A stretch of DNA of 64,000 nucleotides, taken from assembly GCF_028289625.1 (NCBI RefSeq), contig NZ_JANQOM010000071.1, forward strand, positions 1-64,000, given 5' to 3'. The notes under the pieces were generated by a model. It made no database searches. It was not told the DNA's origin and saw only the letters and a list, made by a program, of their open reading frames with translations. Both the position numbers and the translations under genes were made by a program. Positions 1-7,669 of this stretch are shown here, one piece after another; the first letter of the stretch is position 1; each line of letters opens with the position of its first letter. The stretch comes from Winogradskyella sp. GTDB taxonomy: Bacteria > Bacteroidota > Bacteroidia > Flavobacteriales > Flavobacteriaceae.

Positions 1-491
1 GTAATAACGCAACCGACATGAACTCCCATTTTTTCAACTTCAGCTTTATCCTTTGCACCAATGTCTATACAGATGTTATCTAGTTTTGGTGGTTCTTCCT
101 TAGCTCTGTTTCGCGTATGAATTGCTGGCCAGCCAAAAACCCCTTTTACAATACCTTTCTTGGTATGGATATTTACCACTTTACTTGGAGCAATCTGATG
201 GTCGCTACCACCATTTCTTATAACATATAACAAACCTTTATCAGAAATATAATTGACATACCAAGAGATTTCGTCGGCATGCCCTTCAATGACAACTTTA
301 TATGCTGCCTTGGGGTTTATAACCGCAACTGCAGTTCCATACGTGTCTGTTATAAACTCATCAACATAAGGTTTTAAGTAGTCCATCCATAGTTTTTGAC
401 CGTCCCATTCGTAACCTGTTGGTGATGCATTGTTTAGATATTTTTCTAAAAAGGCCATCGACTTTTTAGTCAGTAATTGCTTTTTTGCCAT
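1..491 (-). CDS. M42 family metallopeptidase (glutamyl aminopeptidase-like), N-terminal part, cut by window edge
   Basis: About 163 residues are visible before the reading frame leaves the window. The N-terminus begins MAKKQLLTKKS and carries the SPTGYE segment and a GHADEI motif whose His is the expected first metal ligand of M42 dinuclear zinc aminopeptidases. These are cytoplasmic enzymes that trim N-terminal residues from peptides. The second half, with the remaining metal ligands and the catalytic Glu, lies beyond position 1. The gene is divergent from the DUF4294 gene and shares a 124-base upstream region with it. Family call is by recognition of the N-terminal domain; substrate specificity cannot be read. 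Confidence 0.85.
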   Translation of the reverse strand, partial: MAKKQLLTKKSMAFLEKYLNNASPTGYEWDGQKLWMDYLKPYVDEFITDTYGTAVAVINPKAAYKVVIEGHADEISWYVNYISDKGLLYVIRNGGSDHQIAPSKVVNIHTKKGIVKGVFGWPAIHTRNRAKEEPPKLDNICIDIGAKDKAEVEKMGVHVGCVI

Positions 492-558
492 GTATACAAA
501 TTTTGCTTAAAAATAATAATATTAATAGGAATTTAGGGTTATAGCCTGTAATAATTGT

Positions 559-566
559 TAATTTTG
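559..566 (+). promoter_or_regulatory. Putative Bacteroidota -7 promoter element (TAATTTTG)
   Basis: TAATTTTG fits the TAnnTTTG consensus of the Bacteroidota primary sigma factor and lies 50 bases before the chosen DUF4294 start. No clear -33 TTG is present at the expected spacing, so this is a weak call. Confidence 0.4.
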
Positions 567-615
567 AAACCGCCATAAATTGTTTTTTGGAACGATTTTG
601 GAAGTGTCATTATAT

Positions 616-1308
616 ATGAAGTATATCACATACATAATACTATTAATTTCTGCATTGACTTTTGCCCAGGAAAACCCTGTTAAGAAGGATACTACGCAGG
701 TATATTATATGATTATTGAAGGCGATTCTGTAGCAGTAACTGAAGTGGAATTAGATGAAGTATTGGTGCTACCAGACCTTAATTTTAGAAACAGGGATGA
801 GCGTATACGTTATATTGTTTTGCGTCGTAAAACACTGAAGGTCTATAAATACGCTAAATTGGCGGCGGAGCGATTAGAAACCTTACAAAAACGATTGGCT
901 ACTTTAGAGCGTAAGCGTGATAAGAAACGTTATGCCAAAGTAATTCAGAAGTATATTGAAGATGAGTTTTCAACAGAGCTCAAAAAGCTAACAAAAACTG
1001 AAGGACAAATTCTAATAAAATTAATTCACAGGCAAACTGGCAAAACAACATTTCAACTTATTAAAGAGCTTCGGAGTGGCTGGCGTGCATTCTGGTTTAA
1101 TAATACGGCAAGTTTATTTGATATATCCCTAAAAGAAGAGTTTAGCCCAATAGAAGTGGAGGAGGATTACTTAATTGAGGATATTTTACAGCGGGCCTTT
1201 AGGAGTGAGCTATTAGAGCGCCAAAAGCCAGCTTTTGACATTGACTTTTATGCTTGTGTCGATAAATGGTCCAAACCCAAAAAACAACTCGATAAAGGAG
1301 AAAATTAA
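616..1308 (+). CDS. DUF4294 domain secreted protein
   Basis: The start at 616 is chosen because the product then begins MKYITYIILLISALTFAQ, a signal peptide ending in the A-Q cleavage typical of flavobacteria; an upstream in-frame ATG at 580 would bury it. The mature protein has a short acidic N-terminal strand followed by a long basic, helical region (roughly residues 70-150), matching DUF4294, a conserved Bacteroidota family of unknown function. It is very probably exported. The stop abuts the next gene's ATG (TAA then ATG with no gap), so the two are likely cotranscribed. Function unknown. Confidence 0.75.
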   Translation: MKYITYIILLISALTFAQENPVKKDTTQVYYMIIEGDSVAVTEVELDEVLVLPDLNFRNRDERIRYIVLRRKTLKVYKYAKLAAERLETLQKRLATLERKRDKKRYAKVIQKYIEDEFSTELKKLTKTEGQILIKLIHRQTGKTTFQLIKELRSGWRAFWFNNTASLFDISLKEEFSPIEVEEDYLIEDILQRAFRSELLERQKPAFDIDFYACVDKWSKPKKQLDKGEN

Positions 1309-1938
1309 ATGCGTAGGCAAACTAAACTCGAAGAACAGTTGAATGCTTGGTCTCATGGAATAGGTGCTGCATTGGGAGTAGTTGCTCTAGTTTTACTTAT
1401 TGTTTTTTCTAATAATACTGCTAAACCTTGGAGTCTTTTTAGTGTAATAGTTTATGGTATCTCCATCATTGTTTTGTTTTTGGCTTCAACATTTTACCAT
1501 GCGGTGAAAGGGGAGAGGCGTAAACACAATTTCAGAATCGTTGATCACATCAGTATTTACTTGTTGATTGCGGGAACTTATACTCCAGTGTTATTGGTGG
1601 CTCTTAGAGATAGTTTGGGCTGGCCCTTGTTTTGGACCGTTTGGGGCATTGCTGCTTTTGGTGTGGTTTTAAAACTTTTTTTTACGGGTAGGCTCGAAAT
1701 CTTTTCAACACTATTGTACTTGGTTATGGGTTGGTTGATTGTATTTGATTTTTCAAACCTTTCGGATGTTATTGGTCCTAACGGAGTCTTATGGCTATTT
1801 GCAGGTGGACTTTCTTATACTGTAGGAATTGTATTCTATGCTATAGAACGCATACCTTATAATCACGTCATATGGCATATATTTGTTTTGGCTGGTGCTA
1901 TTTGTCACTTTTTTATGATTTTTAATCACGTTATTTAA
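1309..1938 (+). CDS. Hemolysin III / YqfA-like (PAQR superfamily) membrane protein
   Basis: A 209-residue, seven-helix membrane protein. Visible family marks are EQLNAWSHGIGA near the N-terminus, STFYHAVKG (about residues 61-69), a VDHISIY segment (about 80-86) and the C-terminal HVIWHIFVLAGAICHFF. The conserved His, Ser and Asp residues form the putative metal site of the PAQR fold. Proteins of this family are called hemolysin III but most have no shown hemolytic role. A good AAAGGAG sequence lies 8 bases before the ATG, inside the end of the upstream gene, which supports this start. It converges with the DinB-like gene, overlapping by 4 bases. Confidence 0.88.
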   Translation: MRRQTKLEEQLNAWSHGIGAALGVVALVLLIVFSNNTAKPWSLFSVIVYGISIIVLFLASTFYHAVKGERRKHNFRIVDHISIYLLIAGTYTPVLLVALRDSLGWPLFWTVWGIAAFGVVLKLFFTGRLEIFSTLLYLVMGWLIVFDFSNLSDVIGPNGVLWLFAGGLSYTVGIVFYAIERIPYNHVIWHIFVLAGAICHFFMIFNHVI

Positions 1939-2405
1939 GAAGAAAGTACCATCTTCTTAATGATTGCAATTTGCCCTAAATGGTAATAAGCATGTTCTAT
2001 TAAACCATCAATATTGCGCTGGTAGTTTCCGTATTTTTCATCAACAAAATGTTCCATAAGTTGATCATCATTGAGTTGTTCCACATAATTTGCTAAAGCT
2101 TCGGTATCATCCCAAAATCTTTTTTGAAACGCCAGCCATTCCTCTTGTGATGTTATTGCGGGAAAATCAAAACTGTACTTATCTCTTATATTTAATTCCC
2201 CATTGATGAAAACGTTTTTTACGCCTTCAATATAATAATGAATATGTTGAGCCAAAACAGCTATTGTGTTTAAAGATGGCACTTTGGTGTTGGCAGTAGT
2301 AACGTCTAGATGCTCAATTTGATGTTTATAGTTTGTGTTTGCAATCCACGTACCGTTTAAAATGACTTCTCTAAGTCTATTTGCTAGTTGTGTTGAAGGT
2401 TCCAT
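1935..2405 (-). CDS. DinB-like (DUF1572-type) protein
   Basis: A 156-residue all-helical protein. Histidines in HIHYYIEG (about residue 54) and HAYYHLGQ (about residue 138) are spaced as in DinB/YfiT four-helix bundle proteins, where they bind a metal. Some DinB relatives are thiol transferases, but the role of this one is not known. The gene follows the cupin gene on the same strand with a 12-base gap, so the two are probably cotranscribed. Cytoplasmic, no signal peptide. Confidence 0.7.
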   Translation of the reverse strand: MEPSTQLANRLREVILNGTWIANTNYKHQIEHLDVTTANTKVPSLNTIAVLAQHIHYYIEGVKNVFINGELNIRDKYSFDFPAITSQEEWLAFQKRFWDDTEALANYVEQLNDDQLMEHFVDEKYGNYQRNIDGLIEHAYYHLGQIAIIKKMVLSS

Positions 2406-2417
2406 TAATACATTGTT

Positions 2418-2921
2418 TTAATGATGTGTTAGCTTCGTAATTGTATTTTCTAAATGTGGAAATAGTTCCATAAGCTCCTGTCGGGATTTTAACTCAAAGT
2501 CTTCGAAGCTAAAGCCAGGGGATACGGTACAGCCCACTAGCGCATAAGTATCTTTTCCCAAAACTTCTGCAGCAAACCAATAGCCACCAGGTACTACAAA
2601 CTGAGGAGCTTCACCCTTACTTAAGTTGTTTCCAATCAAATGTTCTGAATGTATACCATCATTGGATATCATATGAAGTCGAATAGGTGAGCCTTGATAA
2701 AAATGCCAAATTTCATCTTGTTTGATGCGATGCAAGGCTGAGAAATTTTCAGATGTTAATAAGAAGTAAATACACGTTGAATAATTGCGTTGTCCTTTAT
2801 ATTCTGTATCTAGACTATCTTGTTTTATACAGCCAGTACTTCTATAGGTTTCTTTAAAATAACCACCTTCAGGATGTGGTTTTAAATCGAGTTGTTCTAC
2901 AATAGTTTTTATTGCGTCCAT
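2418..2921 (-). CDS. Cupin superfamily protein, DUF985 family
   Basis: A 167-residue single-domain protein. The N-terminal LKPHPEGGYFKETYRS, the ALHRIKQDEIWHFYQGSP stretch and the later VVPGGYWFAAEV and CTVSPGFSFEDFEL segments are diagnostic of the DUF985 cupin family (YML079w-like). These form a beta-barrel related to sugar epimerases, with unassigned substrate. It is the last gene on this side before the repeat-rich accessory block starts at about 2990, and is probably the first gene of a two-gene unit with the DinB-like gene. Confidence 0.85.
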   Translation of the reverse strand: MDAIKTIVEQLDLKPHPEGGYFKETYRSTGCIKQDSLDTEYKGQRNYSTCIYFLLTSENFSALHRIKQDEIWHFYQGSPIRLHMISNDGIHSEHLIGNNLSKGEAPQFVVPGGYWFAAEVLGKDTYALVGCTVSPGFSFEDFELKSRQELMELFPHLENTITKLTHH

Positions 2922-2989
2922 ACTAAACTGTATCTATAGAGTGTGCTTCCTTAACTACTTTAGGCTTTCTTGATTTCCATTTTGTCTTA

Positions 2990-3116
2990 GCTCAATTTAC
3001 TCAGTCAATTCGAGGCTAGACAAGAGTGCAACGAACAGACGAAGCCAACCATAAATTTAGCAAAAAGACTTCGATTTCCGACTAGGATGCCAACAAATCG
3101 AACTCTTGTTAGCATT
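2990..3116. repeat. Cassette-boundary repeat R1, long imperfect palindrome
   Basis: Nested inverted repeats are directly visible. CTAGACAAGAGT (3016-3027) pairs with ACTCTTGTTAG (3102-3112), and TTCGATTT (3070-3077) pairs with AAATCGAA (3095-3102). The right end reads GTTAGCATTTATGACCATTGTT, matching the right ends of R6 and R7. The right terminus overlaps the end of the following minus-strand gene, supplying its stop codon. It is the outermost repeat of the array on this side. Confidence 0.7.
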
Positions 3117-3828
3117 TATGACCATTGTTATGAGCAGTTTTATCTTTTAAATCCAAAAACCAATAGTCTATTTTATCGTTAATCTCTCCATTGGGCTTAT
3201 TGTACTGCCTTAAAACTTTTTCTCCTAATTCAAATTCTATTGGATGGGAGAAGATTGGACCATCATAACAAAACGTGTGGAATTCACCATTTTCACCACA
3301 AGGGTCAACATTATTGGGTAATTCCTGAAGAAATTTATAGTCTAATTCTCTACCCACGAAGGATGGATTGAGTAATTCTCCATTGACGCAAATGACTATG
3401 GCTTTGAATCCAAGGTTTAAAAATTCTAAATACAAGGCTTTAGTATTTTTTTGCCATAACGGAAAGTGACATTTAATATCCTTAAGTTGTTGTTCTCGAT
3501 AGTGCCTTAAGTCCTCAAGAAAAATATCCCCAAACCCGCAATCGGTGAATCCTTGTTTTTTAAGTTCATTCACTTCTTTCCTCATTAGCTTGTTGTGTTG
3601 ATTCATTGAAGGTTGTTCAGGCAGTTCAACTGTGCTGTAGGGCAATCCTATAGACTCAATTTGTTTGATTAATAACTCTCTCCTTAAACCATGCATCGAA
3701 ACCCGATTATGATAACTATTCATTGTGGTTAATAAATGGTCAACAGATAACTCATTATTGTTCTGAAGATAATAAAGCGCTATCGCGGAATCTTTTCCTG
3801 TACTCCAATTAAAAAAGGTTTTAAACAT
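3109..3828 (-). CDS. PP-loop ATPase of the diphthine-ammonia ligase (Dph6/DUF71) family
   Basis: A 239-residue protein. The PP-loop NWSTGKDSAIAL sits at about residues 7-18, and the later GFGDIFLEDLR and the NVDPCGENGEFHTF motif (about residue 174-187) are hallmarks of the DUF71/Dph6-like family. Eukaryotic Dph6 amidates diphthine on EF2; bacteria lack diphthamide, so the bacterial substrate is unknown. It is a one-gene unit between repeats R2 and R1. Its last codons (encoding NNGHKC then TAA) are repeat R1 sequence read on the minus strand, so the tail was probably acquired when the gene was joined to the repeat. Confidence 0.8.
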   Translation of the reverse strand: MFKTFFNWSTGKDSAIALYYLQNNNELSVDHLLTTMNSYHNRVSMHGLRRELLIKQIESIGLPYSTVELPEQPSMNQHNKLMRKEVNELKKQGFTDCGFGDIFLEDLRHYREQQLKDIKCHFPLWQKNTKALYLEFLNLGFKAIVICVNGELLNPSFVGRELDYKFLQELPNNVDPCGENGEFHTFCYDGPIFSHPIEFELGEKVLRQYNKPNGEINDKIDYWFLDLKDKTAHNNGHKC

Positions 3829-3850
3829 TTGCTATAAACTTACTCGCAAT

Positions 3851-3945
3851 GGTTTTGTGTATGGCTTTGTTGCAGAAAATTTCTGGCTGACTTTTCCAAC
3901 ATAACCTAAAGATAGCAAATTGCGGTATGCATTGTTGGCAAATCG
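3851..3945. repeat. Cassette-boundary repeat R2
   Basis: Begins ACTCGCAATGGTTTTGTGTA on the plus strand and contains AGATAGCAAATTGC; both are shared with R6 (ACAACGGTTTTGTGTATGGC and AGATAGCAAATTGC). Self-complementary parts include CAGAAAATTTCTG (near-palindrome) and CGCAAT paired with ATTGCG. It lies between the start of the Dph6-like gene and the stop of the next unit. Confidence 0.7.
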
Positions 3946-3954
3946 TTTTTATTT

Positions 3955-4365
3955 TCATAGTACTTTAATTCCAATCAATACAGTTACAACTATTATTATT
4001 AAAAGTCCAAACGAAAATATTTTGTCAAATTCTTTTACGTGAGGATTTTTTGCCCCAAATCGATTGTTAATTTCATCCGAATTTCTCATAAAAAGGATAA
4101 AATCTCTTTTATGTATATTTTCACTAATCCGTTTAAAGATTCTGTCAAAAATCCAATAAACTATTGGTACACAAAATCCGAAATACATAATTCGGTCATT
4201 TCTGAATTCTGTTTTTGAATCTAACAATCCGAAAAGTCCAACAGCTAAAAGTCCGAAACAGGTCAGCCATATTATTTTAGGATTCATCCATTTCTTTTTC
4301 CTTGTGTAAAGAATAAAGAAACTAATCCCAAGTGCAATTCCAATTCCGATTATGCTGTTATCCAT
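3955..4365 (-). CDS. Unknown small membrane protein
   Basis: 136 residues with four predicted membrane helices: about residues 5-21, 31-48, 60-78 and 115-135. A charged loop lies between the third and fourth (about 80-112). No family recognised. It is the last gene of a three-gene unit (spacings 5 and 3 bases) enclosed by repeats R2 and R3, so the three products may work together. No catalytic motif is visible. Confidence 0.6.
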   Translation of the reverse strand: MDNSIIGIGIALGISFFILYTRKKKWMNPKIIWLTCFGLLAVGLFGLLDSKTEFRNDRIMYFGFCVPIVYWIFDRIFKRISENIHKRDFILFMRNSDEINNRFGAKNPHVKEFDKIFSFGLLIIIVVTVLIGIKVL

Positions 4366-4370
4366 TCAGT

Positions 4371-4790
4371 TTATGTTCTTAATTCGTGAATGTAACTGAT
4401 TATCTCATCAGCTATTTCGATTGGGCATCCATTATAATCAAATATTCCTCCCGAATTAGAATTCTGACCACAAGTAACAAAAATTCCAGAACCAAATTTT
4501 TCCTTAATTTTAGTAGCAAGCCAACCAATAAATCCACTATTGTCTAATTTAGGTTTAAAGTGAAATCGGAAAATTTTAAAATTTTCAGTACCCTGCTTTT
4601 CAATAGGAACTAAAAGACTCCATACTTCGTCATCCCTAACAATTGCCAACGCATTTGGATCCATTACAAAGTTATTTAATGGTAATTCTCTGAAATAGTA
4701 TGGTTCTGGATAAACCTTAAAGTCTGAAGATTTCAAAACTCTTATTAACCTTTCTTCAGTTTGCTCTTTACTTTCTTTATTTATATACAT
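4371..4790 (-). CDS. Unknown soluble protein
   Basis: 139 residues, no signal peptide or membrane helix. Starts MYINKESKEQTEERLIRVLK and contains an alpha/beta-looking core with DDEVWSLLVPIEKQG and a glycine-rich C-terminal third. No family recognised. Middle gene of the three-gene unit between R2 and R3; only 5 and 3 bases separate it from its neighbours, implying cotranscription. Confidence 0.55.
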   Translation of the reverse strand: MYINKESKEQTEERLIRVLKSSDFKVYPEPYYFRELPLNNFVMDPNALAIVRDDEVWSLLVPIEKQGTENFKIFRFHFKPKLDNSGFIGWLATKIKEKFGSGIFVTCGQNSNSGGIFDYNGCPIEIADEIISYIHELRT

Positions 4791-4793
4791 TAA

Positions 4794-5123
4794 TTACATT
4801 TCCTTATATATATTTACTCCTATCTCTTTTCCTCTCTCAGAAGACATTTCAAACTTCTCTATTAAAATGAGCTTATCATCCTGATACGAAATCTCACAAA
4901 CAGAAGTTCCATGATCTATCATTGCATTAGTTCTTACTTGACAATAGCTAAAATACAATCTATTATTTTTCACATTACCCACTAAATACCCTTTTCTAAT
5001 TTTCCCCCCTGAATATTTTGCGGATACTAATTCCTTATCTTGGGTAAAATCAAAAATAGTATCTGAATTGACAATTCCATTTGGGGCAGTTCTTATTACA
5101 TTCATTCTAATATTTTGAAACAT
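4794..5123 (-). CDS. Small beta-rich protein resembling the family mis-named 'n-acetylglutamate synthase'
   Basis: About 109 residues from the ATG at 5123 (MFQNIRMNV); a longer frame to 5147 would need a TTG start and enter repeat R3. The pattern SDTIFDFTQD, SAKYSGGKIRKGYLVGNV and YFSYCQVRTNAMIDHGTS matches a family of short MORN-like or lipocalin-like beta proteins common in Bacillota and Bacteroidota and mis-labelled n-acetylglutamate synthase in databases. No GNAT fold is visible and no enzymatic role should be assumed. First gene of the three-gene R3-R2 unit. Confidence 0.6.
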   Translation of the reverse strand: MFQNIRMNVIRTAPNGIVNSDTIFDFTQDKELVSAKYSGGKIRKGYLVGNVKNNRLYFSYCQVRTNAMIDHGTSVCEISYQDDKLILIEKFEMSSERGKEIGVNIYKEM

Positions 5124-5145
5124 ATTATAAGATTTAATTGTACGC

Positions 5146-5330
5146 AACAGCTTCGTATAAGCTTCAGCTACAGATTTATAAGCGTTAATTTTCGGTTTAG
5201 TTTTGGCGTTAGCAATTGCAAATAGATTTGCTTGAGCCTGCCCTGAGCTTGTCGAAGGATAGTCGAACCGGCCTTAATTATGATTACATATTGTTATAAG
5301 ACGTTTTTGTTTGGTTGCTAAGCCGCATTT
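5146..5330. repeat. Cassette-boundary repeat R3
   Basis: Starts CGCAACAGCTTCGTATAAGC, comparable with GGCAACGGTTCGTATAACCG at the start of R7. It reaches GGCGTTAGCAATTGCAAATA at about 5205-5224, matching the GTTAGCAATT/GCGTTAG right-end motif of R6 and R7. The segment to 5330 adds a CTGAGCTTGTCGAAGGATAG element that recurs in R7. It separates the three-gene unit from the protease unit. Confidence 0.7.
5241..5267 (+). repeat. CTGAGCTTGTCGAAG element, copy 1
   Basis: The 25 bases from 5243 differ at only two positions from 12193-12217 in R7. The core CTGAGCTTGTCGAAGG and following AGTCGAA form a short inverted pair (TTCGAC/GTCGAA type) resembling REP-like elements seen between genes in Bacteroidota. 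It is embedded in repeat R3. Confidence 0.7.
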
Positions 5331-5333
5331 AAA

Positions 5334-6485
5334 TTACCCTTCTGGATTGTATGCAATATTAGAATCTCCAATTAATTTTTCTCCATAGAAACTTTCATAT
5401 AAAGTTAAGGTTTCCTTGTGACTTTTTGAAGATGTCTCCTTACCATTAATAAGTAATTTATTTCCACTCAACACAAAAGCTACATTTTCTAGCTCTTGGG
5501 TAATATTTTCAGCAACTGCTATTTGATTAACAAAATTCAAGAAGGTTTCGAGCTTTTTTTCCGCACTGGAAAGGTTTTCTAAATAAGATTTGTACTTATT
5601 TAAAATCATATTACTTAGCTCCTCTTTTTGCTTAATAGATGCATTTTCATCATTAACCTTAAGTGTCTCAACAGAATTATACTGAATAATCGCTGTTAAG
5701 ATTGCTCCATTATATTCCATTTCAAAAAATTCTTTTCCTCGTAATATAGTTTCAATCCAATCGGTAAAGCTGGCAACATTTACGTAATAATCAATAGTGC
5801 CATAGTTTCCTTCGGGTATTTGTTCATGAAATGAAAATGAGCAAACACCCACTAGAATTAGTTCTTTGTTGACTTTTATGTAAGCCGGACCTCCGCTATC
5901 ACCTAATCCAGAAACACCTTCTAATTCGGTCACATTTTTGTCATTAGGACGGTCAAAGTCAAAGGTTATAAATAGTTCAGAGACATTATCAATTACATTT
6001 GTAGCCCCTCTTATCTTTCCATCACTTTCCAATCTTTTTGAAAGTCCATTGCCCGTTCTTCCACTTCCAGCAATATGAATTTTTGTTCCCTCTTTTGGAT
6101 TTTTAGTTGAGAATTTTACCGGAGAGACTTCAGTTACTGATTCTTTAAGCTTGACTAGTGCGATATCCTTTTTTTTATAAACATCATTGTTTGATTCTTG
6201 AGGATATATGAAAACTTTTTCTACCTCATATTTTTGATTATTAATGGTAACCATACTACCTTCATAAACCCCTACAGTTACGTGTTCAGCGGTTATTATC
6301 CAATTAGGATGAATTAGAGTTCCATTTCCATGTTGAAAAACTGCCAAGGATTCAAAGCCTCCATTTTTTCCATAGTCCAGATATTTTTGATCTTCACTAT
6401 CATGGCGAATAACTATAAAACTACTACCAAAATATAAAATGGTTAAAAGAAAGATGCATGATTTGAAGTGCTTAAAAAAATTCAT
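5334..6485 (-). CDS. Secreted trypsin-like serine protease (S1 family)
   Basis: The start at 6485 gives MNFFKHFKSCIFLLTILYFG, a signal sequence; a start at 6524 would add 13 polar residues. The S1 triad is visible as His in ITAEHV, Asp in KKDIALVKLKE and Ser in SGLGDSGGPAYI, with the oxyanion-hole Gly before it. The protease domain covers about residues 40-250. The remaining 130 residues are helical with no recognised domain. Likely exported or periplasmic. It is the last gene of a minus-strand series (AraC, esterase, propeller, protease) between R4 and R3, though the internal gaps up to 143 bases mean cotranscription of all four is uncertain. Confidence 0.82.
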   Translation of the reverse strand: MNFFKHFKSCIFLLTILYFGSSFIVIRHDSEDQKYLDYGKNGGFESLAVFQHGNGTLIHPNWIITAEHVTVGVYEGSMVTINNQKYEVEKVFIYPQESNNDVYKKKDIALVKLKESVTEVSPVKFSTKNPKEGTKIHIAGSGRTGNGLSKRLESDGKIRGATNVIDNVSELFITFDFDRPNDKNVTELEGVSGLGDSGGPAYIKVNKELILVGVCSFSFHEQIPEGNYGTIDYYVNVASFTDWIETILRGKEFFEMEYNGAILTAIIQYNSVETLKVNDENASIKQKEELSNMILNKYKSYLENLSSAEKKLETFLNFVNQIAVAENITQELENVAFVLSGNKLLINGKETSSKSHKETLTLYESFYGEKLIGDSNIAYNPEG

Positions 6486-6533
6486 ATTTATGTGTTTTTT
6501 ATTAAAGTTAGTTTTACTATACAACTATGGTTT

Positions 6534-7526
6534 TTATGGTCTATATTTATCTAAATCGAGATTCATAATATAAAAATTTAGAGAACCATTTTTACTTGAA
6601 GAAATAGTAGAAATAAAGTTTTTATAACTTTTAGCAGCGCTCTTCTTAATCCCTTTTGTGATTCTTCCTGAAGTAAAAATTAAATAGGCTTTATCTGATG
6701 TAACATATGGACTGCCATCAATCTCATTGCTGTTTACATCTTTACCCATATTTATCGGGTCGGACCATTCGGTTTGGTTTTTTTTAAAGCTAATGTATAA
6801 GTCGCTTTTACCGTAACCTTCAGGTTCATCTACTCTAACAAAAATCATAAACGATTCATCGTTAGCCACAAATGCATCAGCCTCTCTTTTTTTTGAATTG
6901 ATATTGTCTGGAAGCCTTACTGGTTCTTGATATTCTCCATCTAGAAATCTTGACAAATAGATATCGGAATTTCCTTCCTTATCAGAACTGAAGTATAAAT
7001 TTTTATTATTAGTCATTACAGGATAAAATTCATTTCCTGATGAGGATACGGGAAAACCTAAAGGTTTTGGTTCTTGCCACTGACCATTCTTTAATTCAGA
7101 AGTCCAAATATTAAAATTAAACCCTTCAGGTTTTCCTTCGTAATCTTTGAAAGATGAGAACAACATTAAATTCCCGTCAGGTGAGATTTGGACATCAGTC
7201 ACTGGAATATCTGATGATACAAAGGGAACAAATTCAGGTGATCCGAAGGTTGCTTTTTCAAATTTTTGAAAAGCAATTCCTGTTACACCCAGTTTTTGCG
7301 CTGTTACTGTATAGTAAATGGTTTGTCCGTCAGGGCTAAAACTAGTATTGAATTTGTCAACATGTGTGGACACAACCTCAGGATGAAACTTGATAGGTTT
7401 ATGAAGAATTGAATCAATTTTATAAGGGTGACTTAAAGTTTCTAAATGACGTTTTTTAGAAGCTTCTTTTTTGTCTGAACAGGCTAATGATATTATTAAT
7501 AAAAATGCAATGAATCTATTTTTCAT
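6534..7526 (-). CDS. PD40 (WD40-like) beta-propeller lipoprotein
   Basis: 330 residues. The lipobox LIISLAC at residues 10-16 precedes a polar linker, so it is a lipoprotein. Repeated blade motifs (FSPDGQTIYYTVT, ISPDGNLMLFSS, DKEGNSDIYLSRF, VTSDKAYLIFTSGR) are PD40/TolB-like repeats. The family binds peptides or glycans or acts as a scaffold; no enzymatic function is evident. It is 48 bases upstream of the protease gene on the same strand, so a functional pairing is plausible but inferred. Confidence 0.78.
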   Translation of the reverse strand: MKNRFIAFLLIISLACSDKKEASKKRHLETLSHPYKIDSILHKPIKFHPEVVSTHVDKFNTSFSPDGQTIYYTVTAQKLGVTGIAFQKFEKATFGSPEFVPFVSSDIPVTDVQISPDGNLMLFSSFKDYEGKPEGFNFNIWTSELKNGQWQEPKPLGFPVSSSGNEFYPVMTNNKNLYFSSDKEGNSDIYLSRFLDGEYQEPVRLPDNINSKKREADAFVANDESFMIFVRVDEPEGYGKSDLYISFKKNQTEWSDPINMGKDVNSNEIDGSPYVTSDKAYLIFTSGRITKGIKKSAAKSYKNFISTISSSKNGSLNFYIMNLDLDKYRP

Positions 7527-7669
7527 TATAGTTCTTATAATTTATAGGTTTTAATTACATACAATGAGTAACTGAAAATGATTATGTACAGTAATTTAGA
7601 CGATAGCAATTTCTATTTGTGCGATACAGTCAAATAACTATATTTACTCATCTATTTTAATGTTCTTGG

